Below, piece after piece: positions 51,582 through 61,200 of a DNA stretch of 64,000 bases. Where the stretch lies: NCBI RefSeq assembly GCF_027594745.1, contig NZ_CP110854.1:1776501-1840500 (forward strand). Reading direction: 5' to 3'. The stretch comes from Saprospira grandis (GTDB lineage Bacteria > Bacteroidota > Bacteroidia > Chitinophagales > Saprospiraceae). The notes under the pieces are model-generated. The model saw only the letters and a list, made by a program, of their open reading frames with translations. It had not been told where the DNA came from and did not search any database. The position numbers and the translations under genes were made by a program. Each line of letters begins with the position of its first letter. The stretch's first letter is position 1.

Positions 51582-52343
51582 CTAAGGTTTTCCTTTGGGG
51601 TAAATGTACAAATAGAGCGGAATATCATCTTCTTGAGCCCAAGCCCCCACATAAAGTCGCTCCAAAGGCAAATCAAGTAGACGCAGTTTTATCGCTACAG
51701 AATTGGCTCGAGTATTGGCTTGGGCCAAGCGAGCCTTGGCTTTTGTTCCCTTATCTGCGGTGGCTCTAAGCTCTAGCGCCCAGTTTTCCTCTTCGCTCAA
51801 AAGAGAAGCCAAATCCGTTAAAAAGGGAAGCGCTGAGCTATGCACCGAGTTTTTACCCTTAAAAAGTAGGCTGTCGGGACAAGCAATTTTAAGGGCTTGG
51901 CTAGCCGCAATTCGCTCAAATTCTAGGCCCTTATAGGCTTTCATTTGCTTGAGTATGCGTTCTTCTGCTTGGACCAATTCCGTTTTTTTGCGCACTTCTT
52001 TTCCCAATTGGGCCTGAAACATTTGTAGGGCTTTTTCGCTTTGGGCCAATTGCTGCTCGCAGGCTGTTTTGGCCTTTTGTGTTTCGGCTAGTTGCTGCAG
52101 ACTATTTTGCCTTGCTTTTTCGGCCTGTTCTTGGGCCGCCACAGCCTGCGCCAACTGCTCTTTTTGCTGCTGTTGCTTGCTTTTTTCTTCTCTAAGCAAT
52201 TGGGCCAATTGGCTACGGCTGCTATCTAGCTGCAACTGCAATACCTGCCGATTACTTTCTAGTAGTTTATACTTTTTGCTACTGCCACAGGCGCCAAGCA
52301 ATAGCATCAGTAAAAAGCAACAGCCATAATAGGATAAACGCAT
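51582..52343 (-). CDS. Lipoprotein with coiled coil and degenerate OmpA-like C-terminus
   Basis: ATG 52343 gives 253 residues with a lipobox LLGAC (Cys19). A Gln/Ala/Leu-rich coiled coil occupies about 35-125. The C-terminal part (SLLFKGKNSVHSSALPFLTDLASLL, ELRATADKGTKAKARLAQANTRANSVAI) follows the order of an OmpA-like domain, but the usual GHTD-type peptidoglycan-binding motif is replaced by RATAD. It may be a diverged relative of the neighbouring OmpA lipoprotein. It starts 20 bases after the methyltransferase gene and is likely cotranscribed with it. Confidence 0.75.
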   Translation of the reverse strand: MRLSYYGCCFLLMLLLGACGSSKKYKLLESNRQVLQLQLDSSRSQLAQLLREEKSKQQQQKEQLAQAVAAQEQAEKARQNSLQQLAETQKAKTACEQQLAQSEKALQMFQAQLGKEVRKKTELVQAEERILKQMKAYKGLEFERIAASQALKIACPDSLLFKGKNSVHSSALPFLTDLASLLSEEENWALELRATADKGTKAKARLAQANTRANSVAIKLRLLDLPLERLYVGAWAQEDDIPLYLYIYPKGKP

Positions 52344-52363
52344 AAGCGATAAGTTTAAACTTT

Positions 52364-53116
52364 TTAGAGTTGACGACGGGCATATTCGGCAGCGACGGTG
52401 GTGGCTGCGCAAGCCACATTTAAAGACTCTACGGCATTCCACATCGGAATATGGCAGTATTCATCTATATATTGGGCCAGATGCGCCCCTACGCCCTCGG
52501 TTTCATTGCCCATAATAAATATGGCCCGATCGGCAAATTGGGTTTGGTAAAAATTACTGCTGCCACCTCCCGCTAAGGCATAGACCTTAAAGCCGGCTGC
52601 CTTGGCCATTTTTAGGGCGGGGCCTAGACGTTCGCAGCCCACAATTTGGCTTTTGAACAGCACCCCAGCAGAAGCTTTTACCACAAGTGGGCTAAGCTTG
52701 GCGCTGCCTTTTCGGGGCAAGAGCAAAGCTAGACCAAAAGCCGTAGCCGAGCGAATAATCAGGCCCAAATTGCCCGGAGTGGTTACCCCATCTAGGGCCA
52801 AAAAAGCCATTTTACTAGGCAGTGGGCCTTGAAAAAAATCGCTAAAATCATCCATAGCACTATTTTCTACATCCACCACAATTCCTTGATCCTGCTTAGG
52901 GTTTTTAGAAATGCGGTGCACCTCTTCGCTCTTCACACGTTCTGCCTCTAGGCCCAATTGCTTCAGCTTTTTGAGAATAGCGGCAATAGTGGGTCCTTTG
53001 GCCTTTTTATCGAGGCGGATGCTATGAATTTTGGGCAGGGGATTTTGCTCGAGCAGCTCTAAAACAGGCTTGCGTCCATACACGCTAATAAAGCGATCTC
53101 TAGGATGTTTTGGCAT
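52364..53116 (-). CDS. SpoU/TrmH-family RNA 2'-O-methyltransferase
   Basis: The 250-residue protein has the N-terminal substrate-binding domain (VYGRKPVLELLEQNP) and a SPOUT catalytic domain with motifs ALDGVTTPGNLGLIIRSA, IFIMGNETEGVG and IPMWNAVESLNVACAA. It methylates ribose in rRNA or tRNA using S-adenosylmethionine. RlmB (23S rRNA) is the nearest type, but the exact target is not decided. Confidence 0.93.
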   Translation of the reverse strand: MPKHPRDRFISVYGRKPVLELLEQNPLPKIHSIRLDKKAKGPTIAAILKKLKQLGLEAERVKSEEVHRISKNPKQDQGIVVDVENSAMDDFSDFFQGPLPSKMAFLALDGVTTPGNLGLIIRSATAFGLALLLPRKGSAKLSPLVVKASAGVLFKSQIVGCERLGPALKMAKAAGFKVYALAGGGSSNFYQTQFADRAIFIMGNETEGVGAHLAQYIDEYCHIPMWNAVESLNVACAATTVAAEYARRQL

Positions 53117-53207
53117 ATTTTCATTTCTTATTTAGGGGGCCAAAGTTACGGCATTTTTATGAGATTGCTTTGAAATTCTGCGGCGGACAGGCGGCGAAGC
53201 CGCCGCA

Positions 53208-53338
53208 GGCCTAGCTGCCTGTAGGGGTGCCGCGCAGCGGCAGACCGAGCCGCCTTGGGCGGCGACGGGCCGAGCAGACCTGCGAGCCCTGAAAGGGAGC
53301 GCCGCAAGGCGCAGCCTAGCGGAGGCCCCTTAAAAAAA
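53208..53338 (-). repeat. Modular intergenic repeat, copy 19, type C
   Basis: P3 is GCCGCC/GGCGGC and P4 is GCCGC/GCGGC, ending CAGGCAGCTAGGCC. A GGCGGC/GCCGCC tail hairpin lies at 53190-53206. The T-tract end faces iscS, 160 bases away. Confidence 0.88.
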
Positions 53339-53445
53339 TCATAAAAAAAGGACTTCTAAGCCCTTAGGAGGCTCAAAATAAAAAATAGCTGTCACTAGCA
53401 GAGAAAAAAGGGGGCAAAGACAAACAATTAATCATAGAAGTCTGT

Positions 53446-53453
53446 TATCTTTG
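53446..53453 (+). promoter_or_regulatory. Probable promoter -7 box of iscS-iscU-iscA
   Basis: TATCTTTG matches TAnnTTTG exactly, 43 bases before the iscS start. No clear -33 TTG at the expected spacing. Confidence 0.55.
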
Positions 53454-53496
53454 TGATTAGATTGAATCTAAATAGAAAGGACAAAAAATAACTGCT

Positions 53497-54717
53497 ATGA
53501 GCGATAAAAGACTTGTGTATCTGGACAATAGCGCCACCACTCCTGTAGACCCTAGAGTTTTGGAAGAAATGTTGCCCTATTTTCAGGATAAATTTGGGAA
53601 TGCGGCCAGCCGCAACCACTCCTTTGGCTGGGTAGCTGAGGATGCAGTGGACCAAGCACGCGAGCGCATTGCTAAATTATTGGGGGCCGACCCCCGTGAA
53701 ATTATTTTCACTTCTGGTGCCACCGAGGGCGTTAATCTAGCCATCAAAGGGGTAGCCAATATGTACCGCCGCAAAGGAAACCATATTATTACGGCCAAAA
53801 CAGAGCATAAAGCGGTTTTGGATACTTGTAAAGCTTTGGAGCGCCAAGGCATGGAAGTAACTTATTTGGATGTGAACCGTCAGGGCTTGATTGACTTGGA
53901 GGAATTGCGTGCAGCCATTAAGGATACAACCATTTTGGTGGCCCTTATGTTTGCCAATAATGAAATTGGGACCATTCAGCCCGTAAAGGAAATTGCCAAA
54001 ATCTGTGCAGAAAACAAAACGCTTTTCTTTAGCGATGCCACTCAGGCCGTGGGGAAAGTACCTGTAGATGTAAAAGATATGGGCATTCATATTTTGGCCT
54101 TTAGCGGACACAAAATTTATGGCCCCAAAGGCGTAGGTGCACTTTATGTGAGCCGCAAAAACCCTAGAGTTAAATTGACTGCTCAGATTGATGGCGGTGG
54201 ACATGAAAGAGGGATGCGTTCTGGAACCCTAAACGTGCCTGCTATTGTTGGTTTGGGTAAGGCCTGCGAATTGGCCGGCGAAGAAATGGAAGCGGAAACG
54301 GTTCGCTTGCAAGCTTTGCGCGATAAAATTGACCATGAATTGTTGCAAATGGAAGAGGTGGTCTTGAATGGCGCCAAAGAAAGCCGCTTGCCTCAATTGA
54401 CGAATATTTCTTTTAAGCATGTGGAAGGGGAAGGACTCATGATGACCTTCAATGAAAATATTGCCCTTTCTTCTGGTTCTGCTTGTACTTCGGCCTCTTT
54501 GGAGCCCTCTTATGTACTCAAAGCTTTGGGATTGGGAGATGATTTGGCGCATTCTTCTTTGCGCATCAGCTTGGGTCGCTTTACTACAGAAGAAGATGTA
54601 GATTATGCGATTGAGCGCATCCGCGACGGAGTGAACCACATGCGTTCTTTGTCTCCTATCTGGGAAATGTATCAAGAAGGAATTGATTTGGACTCTGTAG
54701 AATGGTCTGAACACTAA
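53497..54717 (+). CDS. iscS: Cysteine desulfurase IscS
   Basis: The 406-residue PLP enzyme has YLDNSATTPVDPRVLEEM, the TEHK segment, the PLP lysine in FSGHKIYGPKGVG and the catalytic cysteine loop LSSGSACTSAS. It takes sulfur from cysteine for iron-sulfur clusters and tRNA thiolation. iscU and iscA follow in the same direction. Confidence 0.98.
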   Translation: MSDKRLVYLDNSATTPVDPRVLEEMLPYFQDKFGNAASRNHSFGWVAEDAVDQARERIAKLLGADPREIIFTSGATEGVNLAIKGVANMYRRKGNHIITAKTEHKAVLDTCKALERQGMEVTYLDVNRQGLIDLEELRAAIKDTTILVALMFANNEIGTIQPVKEIAKICAENKTLFFSDATQAVGKVPVDVKDMGIHILAFSGHKIYGPKGVGALYVSRKNPRVKLTAQIDGGGHERGMRSGTLNVPAIVGLGKACELAGEEMEAETVRLQALRDKIDHELLQMEEVVLNGAKESRLPQLTNISFKHVEGEGLMMTFNENIALSSGSACTSASLEPSYVLKALGLGDDLAHSSLRISLGRFTTEEDVDYAIERIRDGVNHMRSLSPIWEMYQEGIDLDSVEWSEH

Positions 54718-54751
54718 AATTTGTTTGAAAACTGCTTAAACTGCATATATT

Positions 54752-55138
54752 ATGGCTTATTCTGAAAAATTGCTCGATCACTTCAAGAACCCTCGTAATG
54801 TAGGCACCTTGGACAAGAATAAAAATACGGTAGGTACTGGCCTTGTCGGCGCTCCTGAATGTGGCGACGTGATGCGTCTCCAAATTGAGGTAAGCGAAGA
54901 TGGCATTATCCAAGAAGCCAAGTTTAAAACCTTTGGTTGTGGCTCTGCTATTGCCTCTTCTTCTTTGGCCACCGAATGGCTCAAGGGAAAGTCTGTAGAT
55001 GAAGCCGCTTCTATTGATAATATGGCTATCGTGGAAGAGCTCGAGCTTCCTCCCGTAAAAATTCACTGCTCTGTTTTGGCTGAAGATGCCATTAAGGCAG
55101 CCATTAAGGATTATCAAGAGAAAAATGCCAAGGCCTAA
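54752..55138 (+). CDS. iscU: Iron-sulfur cluster scaffold IscU
   Basis: The 128-residue protein has the three ligand cysteines in ECGDVMRL, FGCGSAIASSSLATEW and KIHCSVLAEDAI. It accepts sulfur from IscS, the gene 34 bases upstream. The usual LPPVK chaperone motif is present as LPPVK, although hscA is not in this cluster. Confidence 0.98.
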   Translation: MAYSEKLLDHFKNPRNVGTLDKNKNTVGTGLVGAPECGDVMRLQIEVSEDGIIQEAKFKTFGCGSAIASSSLATEWLKGKSVDEAASIDNMAIVEELELPPVKIHCSVLAEDAIKAAIKDYQEKNAKA

Positions 55139-55162
55139 TTTTGGCCCAAAAACAATTGTACT

Positions 55163-55489
55163 ATGATTTATGTAGCCGATAGTGCCAAGGAAAAAATCCA
55201 AGAAATTAAGGAGCAAGAACAACTTGGCGATGAGTTTTTTATCCGAGTCTCTGTGACGAGCGGAGGATGCTCTGGCCTTAGCTACAAAATGGATTTTGAC
55301 AATGAGTCGCAAACCGAAGATCAGGTCTTTGAAGATAAGGGCGTAAAGGTGGTTACAGACCTCAAGAGCTTTCTTTATCTTTTTGATACGACCCTGCACT
55401 TTTCGGGCGGGCTCAATGGCAAGGGGTTTTATTTTGAAAACCCCAATGCTGCTAGAACCTGTGGCTGTGGCGAAAGTTTTTCGCTCTAG
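55163..55489 (+). CDS. iscA: A-type iron-sulfur carrier protein
   Basis: The 108-residue protein matches HesB/IscA with three cysteines, SGGCSGLSYKMDFD and ARTCGCGESFSL. It carries clusters or iron to target proteins. The place after iscU favours IscA; SufA or ErpA cannot be excluded from sequence alone. Confidence 0.93.
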   Translation: MIYVADSAKEKIQEIKEQEQLGDEFFIRVSVTSGGCSGLSYKMDFDNESQTEDQVFEDKGVKVVTDLKSFLYLFDTTLHFSGGLNGKGFYFENPNAARTCGCGESFSL

Positions 55490-55513
55490 TTGCTCGGGAT
55501 AAAGTGATGACAC

Positions 55514-55547
55514 AAAAAAGCCCCGCCTTTCGGCGGGGCTTTTTTTG
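55514..55547. terminator. Bidirectional terminator between iscA and the subtilase gene
   Basis: AAAAAAGCCCCGCC/GGCGGGGCTTTTTT stem with a TTTC loop. It is symmetrical and serves both convergent genes. Confidence 0.92.
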
Positions 55548-55559
55548 TACCCTTTGGGC

Positions 55560-57071
55560 TTATTTCAAGGCCTTTACGGCCTGCATAGGCTGAATCAATG
55601 GGCCTGTTTTTTGGCCATCGGCTGTTTGTTTTCCTGTTTTTACCAATAGCTCATAAGCTTCTTTGGTGGTCAGTTGCGGATGAAGCGCTCGCAAAAGCCC
55701 CAAGGTTCCCGCCACATAAGGCGTAGCCATAGAGGTTCCACTCATATTATCGTACTTAGAGTTAGGCATAGTCGAGTAAATATCTACTCCAGGAGCCGCC
55801 AAACCATAATTAAGGTGCTGCACCTCATTAGAAAAGCTCGCTTTGCGCAATTGAGGGTCCAAAGCAGAAACCGTAATTACCCCATTTACAGAAGCGGGTA
55901 CAATCCGACGGGCATCAAAACCATTGTTTCCCGCAGCAACAACCACAATACCGCCTTTTTTATTCACATAACGGACCGCCTCTTCATAGGCCTTTTGGCG
56001 CTCATCGCTAGAGGGGCCACCTAAAGACATAGACACCACATCGGCCCCTTTGTCGGCAGCCAAGAGCATGGCGTTAATGATTCGGCGCTGGGTGGTTCCT
56101 CCTGAGCGAGGAAAAACCTGAATGCTACTTAGCTCCACAAAATCTGAAGAGGGAAAAGCCGAAGCCACACCCTTACCATTATTAGAAACAGCGGCGGCAA
56201 TTCCTGCGCAATGCGTTCCATGGCCCTGAACATCCTTATCATATTCGCTACTCACAGAGCGATATTGGTCCTTAATATCTTCATGCTTGGCATCTACGCC
56301 TGTATCCAAAATGAAGATGCGCGCCTTTTTCTTGGGGCGGATCCCTTCTTCCTGCAACAAGCGGTGCAGCCCATTATAATTCAAAGCTTCATAGGCCCAC
56401 ATTTTGGCAATGCCAGGATCATTGAGCAAAGGTTGTTTGGGCGAGCGACTAATTGCGGCAGCGCTTTGAGGCTCCCAAAGTTGCAAAATCTCATTTTCCT
56501 CCAAACTTTCTACCCCTTGCAACCCTTTGAGCTCCTCTTCAATCTCGCTCAATTGGTCCAAAGCTGATTCTGGAATGTTCAAGGCATAAAAATCATCTAA
56601 ATCCGTTTGCTCTGGATTTTGCAATTTAAATGCGGGCTCATAGCTAAAGCCATATTTGGCCGCCAATTTATCTAGCAATTTGGGCGTTTGCCCCTCCTCC
56701 AATTCAATCAATAGCTCTGATTGTGGATCGAGGTTTTCGGCAGTGGCCTTTTGGCCAAAAAACAAATTGAGGCCCTGCACATCTAGCTGATAAAGGCCAA
56801 AAACACTGGCCCCTAAAAGAGAGAGAAAGGCGATTTTATTGTTGGAGAAAATATTGAGCACAAAGGCTCCCCCAAACAAAATAAAGAGATAAACCGCTAG
56901 CCGAATGTAGCCAAAGGTGCTTGGCAAAACCAGATGATAAGCCAAGAAAATCAGAAAAGAGGCGATAAAGCTAGGGCCAAAATATTTGCGAATATGGGCC
57001 TCCTCCTTAAAGAGCAACCAAAGCGACAAAGAGGCAAAGGTCCAAATAAAAATCAATCCTATCCAACTCAT
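55560..57071 (-). CDS. Membrane-anchored S8 (subtilisin-like) serine protease
   Basis: The 503-residue protein has the full catalytic triad: Asp256 in ILDTGVD, His287 in GHGTHC and Ser447 in GTSMATP, with the oxyanion Asn in VVVAAGNNG. Instead of a plain signal peptide, the first 105 residues form about four hydrophobic segments. A prodomain-like region (about 125-215) precedes the protease. No sorting tail is visible. It probably acts at the inner membrane; side and substrate are unknown. Confidence 0.93.
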   Translation of the reverse strand: MSWIGLIFIWTFASLSLWLLFKEEAHIRKYFGPSFIASFLIFLAYHLVLPSTFGYIRLAVYLFILFGGAFVLNIFSNNKIAFLSLLGASVFGLYQLDVQGLNLFFGQKATAENLDPQSELLIELEEGQTPKLLDKLAAKYGFSYEPAFKLQNPEQTDLDDFYALNIPESALDQLSEIEEELKGLQGVESLEENEILQLWEPQSAAAISRSPKQPLLNDPGIAKMWAYEALNYNGLHRLLQEEGIRPKKKARIFILDTGVDAKHEDIKDQYRSVSSEYDKDVQGHGTHCAGIAAAVSNNGKGVASAFPSSDFVELSSIQVFPRSGGTTQRRIINAMLLAADKGADVVSMSLGGPSSDERQKAYEEAVRYVNKKGGIVVVAAGNNGFDARRIVPASVNGVITVSALDPQLRKASFSNEVQHLNYGLAAPGVDIYSTMPNSKYDNMSGTSMATPYVAGTLGLLRALHPQLTTKEAYELLVKTGKQTADGQKTGPLIQPMQAVKALK

Positions 57072-57099
57072 AGTTAGTATTTTACAGTAAAAAATGGGG

Positions 57100-57315
57100 C
57101 TAAAGTACTTTCAACTCGAGGATCTCGATGGGGGTTCCCCACATTTGCACAGAAAAATAATCTTCTGCCTCCTTGGCCATAATTTCTAGGCGCAAACCCG
57201 CTTTTGCATACTTTTCTTCCAAATTTGTGGGCAAGTATTCTTGGCCCTGATCATCTTTGAGGCCCCAAAATCCACCAGATAGTGGGACATGAATGACGGT
57301 TACGATTAGTTTCAT
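57100..57315 (-). CDS. Small conserved-looking hypothetical protein
   Basis: The 71 residues contain GGFWGLKDDQGQEYLPTNLEEKY, AGLRLEIMAKEAED and VQMWGTPIEILEL, a compact beta-rich pattern without signal peptide. Pattern and codon use look like a real cytosolic protein, but I cannot name the family. The start lies 16 bases from the A-tract end of repeat copy 20, and the stop is 29 bases before the subtilase gene. Confidence 0.65.
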   Translation of the reverse strand: MKLIVTVIHVPLSGGFWGLKDDQGQEYLPTNLEEKYAKAGLRLEIMAKEAEDYFSVQMWGTPIEILELKVL

Positions 57316-57330
57316 AGTTCTGTTTTATAT

Positions 57331-57466
57331 TTTTTGGGGGCTGCCCCTGCGCTTCGCTTGGGTCGGGCTGTTTCGCAGCTCGCTATTCGCTCGGCCCTTC
57401 ACAAAATTCGCTTCGCTCATTTTGCTTGGTCTGGCGCTTTGCGCCACTGCTGTCCATCCCTCAGCC
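57331..57466 (+). repeat. Modular intergenic repeat, copy 20, type B
   Basis: P3 has CAAAAT/ATTTTG arms, an AT-rich version of the usual GC arm, and P4 is GGCGC/GCGCC. It ends CATCCCTCAGCC. The T-tract faces the small gene at 57315. Confidence 0.9.
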
Positions 57467-57515
57467 GCTCCACCGAGGAGCCAGCTAAAGGCTTGGGGCT
57501 TCGGCCCTTTTGGTT

Positions 57516-57989
57516 TTATTGGGCGGCCACAATATCTGCTATAATTTTGAGATGATGATTCGTATGAATGGCTACAAACTTAATGCCTTGGTTCCTCTTA
57601 AGGTGGCCAAAAAACGGATGGTCGAAATAAGCTTTTTCTGCTTGTTTTTGGACCAATTGCAGCAGAGCCTCGCTTTTTTCCAATAAGCTAGGCAACTGAC
57701 TCAGGTCTATGGCTTCTCGGTTGTTAATCATCTTTGGGGCCTTGGCTTTTCCTCTGGGGATTTTGCCCGTGGCCAAAATCAGTGATTTGGAGGGACTAAA
57801 CTTAGGTTTAAACTGAGTGGGATCGCTATCGACAATAGCTTGCAACATAGCAATAGCTGCCTTAAGCGAGTGCTCAATATGCCAATCTACCCCTCTTTCC
57901 GATACCTCAGGGGCCAAAAGCGGCGCTTGCTCCAAATAGCTGGCTAAATCCTTTAGGCTCTGCTGAGCCATATCTACTTCTTTTTTCAT
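57516..57989 (-). CDS. DUF1569 / DinB-like protein
   Basis: The 157-residue protein fits the DinB-like four-helix fold with histidines in WHIEHSLKAAIAML and IHTNHHLKIIADI that would bind metal. PFFGHLKRNQGIKFVAIHTNHH is close to DUF1569. The catalytic role is unknown. There is no signal peptide, so it is cytosolic. Confidence 0.85.
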   Translation of the reverse strand: MKKEVDMAQQSLKDLASYLEQAPLLAPEVSERGVDWHIEHSLKAAIAMLQAIVDSDPTQFKPKFSPSKSLILATGKIPRGKAKAPKMINNREAIDLSQLPSLLEKSEALLQLVQKQAEKAYFDHPFFGHLKRNQGIKFVAIHTNHHLKIIADIVAAQ

Positions 57990-58079
57990 TTTTTAGTGAA
58001 TTGGGTGAGGGAAATATGGTCCATTTGGTTTAGGCGGGGGCGAAGCCCTTTTTGGCCCGCAGGGCCTTTTTGTCGAGCC

Positions 58080-58214
58080 GGCCCAGCGCTGCGGAGGGGT
58101 GGCCGCAGGCCAGACCGAAGGCGAAACAAAGTGAAGCCTGAAGGGCCGAGCAGACCTGCGAGCCCCGCAGCATAGCGGCGGCCGCCCATGGGCGGCCGCG
58201 GGCCCCAAAAAAAA
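58080..58214 (-). repeat. Modular intergenic repeat, copy 21, type D
   Basis: It starts GGGGCCCGCGGCC and has GCCGCCGCTATGCTGCGG before the core; its end CCGCAGCGCTGGGCC matches copy 14. P4 is GGCC/GGCC. P3 has AGGCTTCA-type arms with weak pairing. It lies in sense after the secA terminator. Confidence 0.9.
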
Positions 58215-58248
58215 GCCCACTTACAAGAAAGATACTTATAAGTGAGCG
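58207..58248 (-). terminator. Intrinsic terminator after secA
   Basis: GCTCACTTATAAG pairs with CTTGTAAGTGGGC (a few mismatches) around a seven-base loop, then eight T on the minus strand. Confidence 0.82.
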
Positions 58249-58273
58249 ATTTATGGGTACAAACTAAATCAAA

Positions 58274-61200
58274 TTAGTTTTTGCCGTGGCAATGCTTGTA
58301 TTTTTTGCCGCTACCGCAGGGGCAAAGATCGTTGCGACCGACCTTATTTTCTACACGGCGAGGGGCTACCTTTTCGATAGGCGTTTGCTCTTGTTGAGCG
58401 GCCTGTCTTTGGGCCTCCTGTTCGGCTTTTTGCTCTTCGATATTGCTGTGTACCTCCTCGAAGTACTCCTCTTCTTCTACCTCCTGTGCTTCTTGGATTT
58501 GGCTTTCCTGTTGGATAGGAATTAGGCCACGGAACAAGAAAGAGCAAACCTCTTGATTGATTCGGCTACGGAGTTGGGCAAAAAGCTTGCGCGACTCAAT
58601 TTTGTAGACCACCAAGGGGTCTTTTTGGGCAAAAGAAGCATTTTGGACCTGATCCTTGAGCTCATCCATATCGCGGAGGTGCTCCTTCCAATTAGAATCG
58701 ATAAGGGCCAAAGTGATTGAGCGTTCGATTTGGTTAATCAGGCTCTTGCCATTAGTTTTCACGGCCTGTTCCATATCGGCATTGATCTCCAGGGCCTGGA
58801 TACCGTTAGTAAAGGGGATAGCAATTTTTGTAAAGTTATTGCTTTCGTCCTCATAGATCCGTTGGATAAGCGGCAAAATAGCCTGAGCGATATGCTCGAA
58901 CTTGCGGTTATAGGCGGCAAAAAGCGGGGCCGACAGTTGGTCCGTCAAATCATTGGGGTCTGTCGTGTAGAGCTCTTCAGCCGTAATTTGTGGATCGATC
59001 CCAAAGTTTTGGATCATGGCCTGTTCGAAGCCCTCATAATTGCGTTCATTTTGATATTGAGCGATCAATTCGTAGAGCAAATCGAGGAACATATCGTTGA
59101 GGTCAATCGCTAGGCGATCGCCTTCTAGGGCATTATTACGGCGGCGGTAAATTTCTTCCCGCTGCATATTCATTACATCATCATATTCGAGTAGGCGTTT
59201 ACGAATACCGAAGTTATTCTCTTCCACCTTCTTCTGTGCTCTTTCGATCGACTTGCTAATCATGGGATGTTGCAAAACATCGCCTTCTTTATGGCCTAGG
59301 CGGTCCATCATTTTAGCGATACGATCAGAGCGGAAAAGGCGCATCAGTTTATCTTCTAGAGAAACATAAAACTGAGAAGAACCTACATCTCCTTGACGGC
59401 CGGCACGACCACGGAGCTGTCGATCTACCCGGCGAGAATCGTGGCGTTCTGTACCAATAATGGCCAACCCCCCCAATTGTTTCACCTCATCAGTTAACTT
59501 AATATCGGTACCTCGACCGGCCATGTTGGTGGCAATGGTTACCTGTCCACTCTTACCGGCTTCTGCTACTACATCGGCCTCGCGGGCGTGCTGTTTAGCA
59601 TTAAGTACGTTATGCGGAATTTTGCGGAGGCTAAGCATACGGCTCAAGACCTCTGAGCTTTGGACCGAAGTTGTACCGACAAGGATAGGTCGGCCAGCTT
59701 CACGCATCTTTATCACCTCTTCAATGATCGCATTATACTTTTCGCGTTCTGTCTTATAGACCAAATCGTTACGGTCATCACGGGCGATTGGGCGGTTGGT
59801 GGGAATAATCACCACATCCAATTTATAAATATCCCAAAGCTCCTGCGATTCCGTTTCCGCTGTACCGGTCATCCCTGCTAGTTTGTGGTACATTCGGAAG
59901 AAGTTCTGTAGCGTTACGGTAGCATAAGTTTGGGTAGAATTTTCGATCTCTACATTTTCCTTAGCTTCTAGTGCTTGGTGTAGGCCGTCTGAGTAGCGGC
60001 GACCATCCATAACACGGCCCGTTTGCTCATCGACAATTTTCACCTTGCCCTCTACAACGATATATTCATCTTCTTTATGGAAGAGTGCATAAGCCTTGAG
60101 CAATTGGCGCATAGCGTGCAGGCGCTCACTTTTGGCGGCAAAAGCCTGAATCAACTCATCTTTTTTGAGCTGTTTTTCTTCGGGGTTAAGGCTACTATTA
60201 TTATCTACTTGCAAGAGTTTATCATTGATATCCTCCATAACAAATAGGTGCTTATCAGAGCCGCCCTTACCCAATAAATCCGTTCCGCGGTCGGTCAGTT
60301 CTACACTGCGGTTTTTCTCTTCGATCACAAAAAACAGTTCAGCATCGGCTTTGTGCATATGCTTACTTTGTTCGGCCATATAATGCGCCTCTGTTTTCTG
60401 TAGAATTTGCTGCATACCGGGTTCACTCAAAAACTTAATGAGTGCGCGGTTTTTGGGTAGACCACGATAGGCGCGGAAAAGATCGAGTCCTCCCCCACCC
60501 TCTTCGGGTCCAGTATCGCCAGCGGCAATTTTTTGTTTAGCCGAGCGAATGAGTTGAACGACCAATTTCTTTTGGGCATTCATAATATGCTCTACTGCAG
60601 GCTTGAGGCCCAAAAATAGCTCTGCGCGATCATCTTTAGGCGTTGGGCCAGAAATAATAAGTGGTGTACGGGCATCATCAATCAAGACCGAGTCCACCTC
60701 ATCAATCATAGTATAGTGGAACTTGCCCTGTACTTTTTCATCTACCTTATGGACCATATTATCTCTTAGATAATCAAAACCAAATTCGTTATTGGTTCCA
60801 TAAGTTACATCACAACGGTAAGCCGCCTTGCGTCCATCAGAATGCGGGCGATGCTTATCAATACAATCTACAGTAAGGAAAAGGAAGCTCAACAAGGGGG
60901 CCATCCATTCGGCATCCCGTTTAGCTAGATAATCGTTTACTGTAATAATATGCACCCCTTCTCCGGCCAAACCATTCAGGTAAGCGGGCAAAGTAGCCAC
61001 TAGGGTTTTACCTTCCCCCGTCGCCATCTCGGCAATTTTACCTGAGTGCAAAACGGCACCACCAATAAGCTGCACATCGTAGTGGATCATATTCCAGACC
61101 ACCTCATTTCCAGCAGCCATCCAGCGGTTTTTCCAAATCGCCTTATCTCCATTTAGCTCTAGCGGACGGATCTCATCATTGATCCAATTCCCCACCACCT

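Noticed and set aside
57293..57555. Plus-strand frames over repeat copy 20
   Set aside because: Repeat translation overlapping two supported minus-strand genes at the ends.
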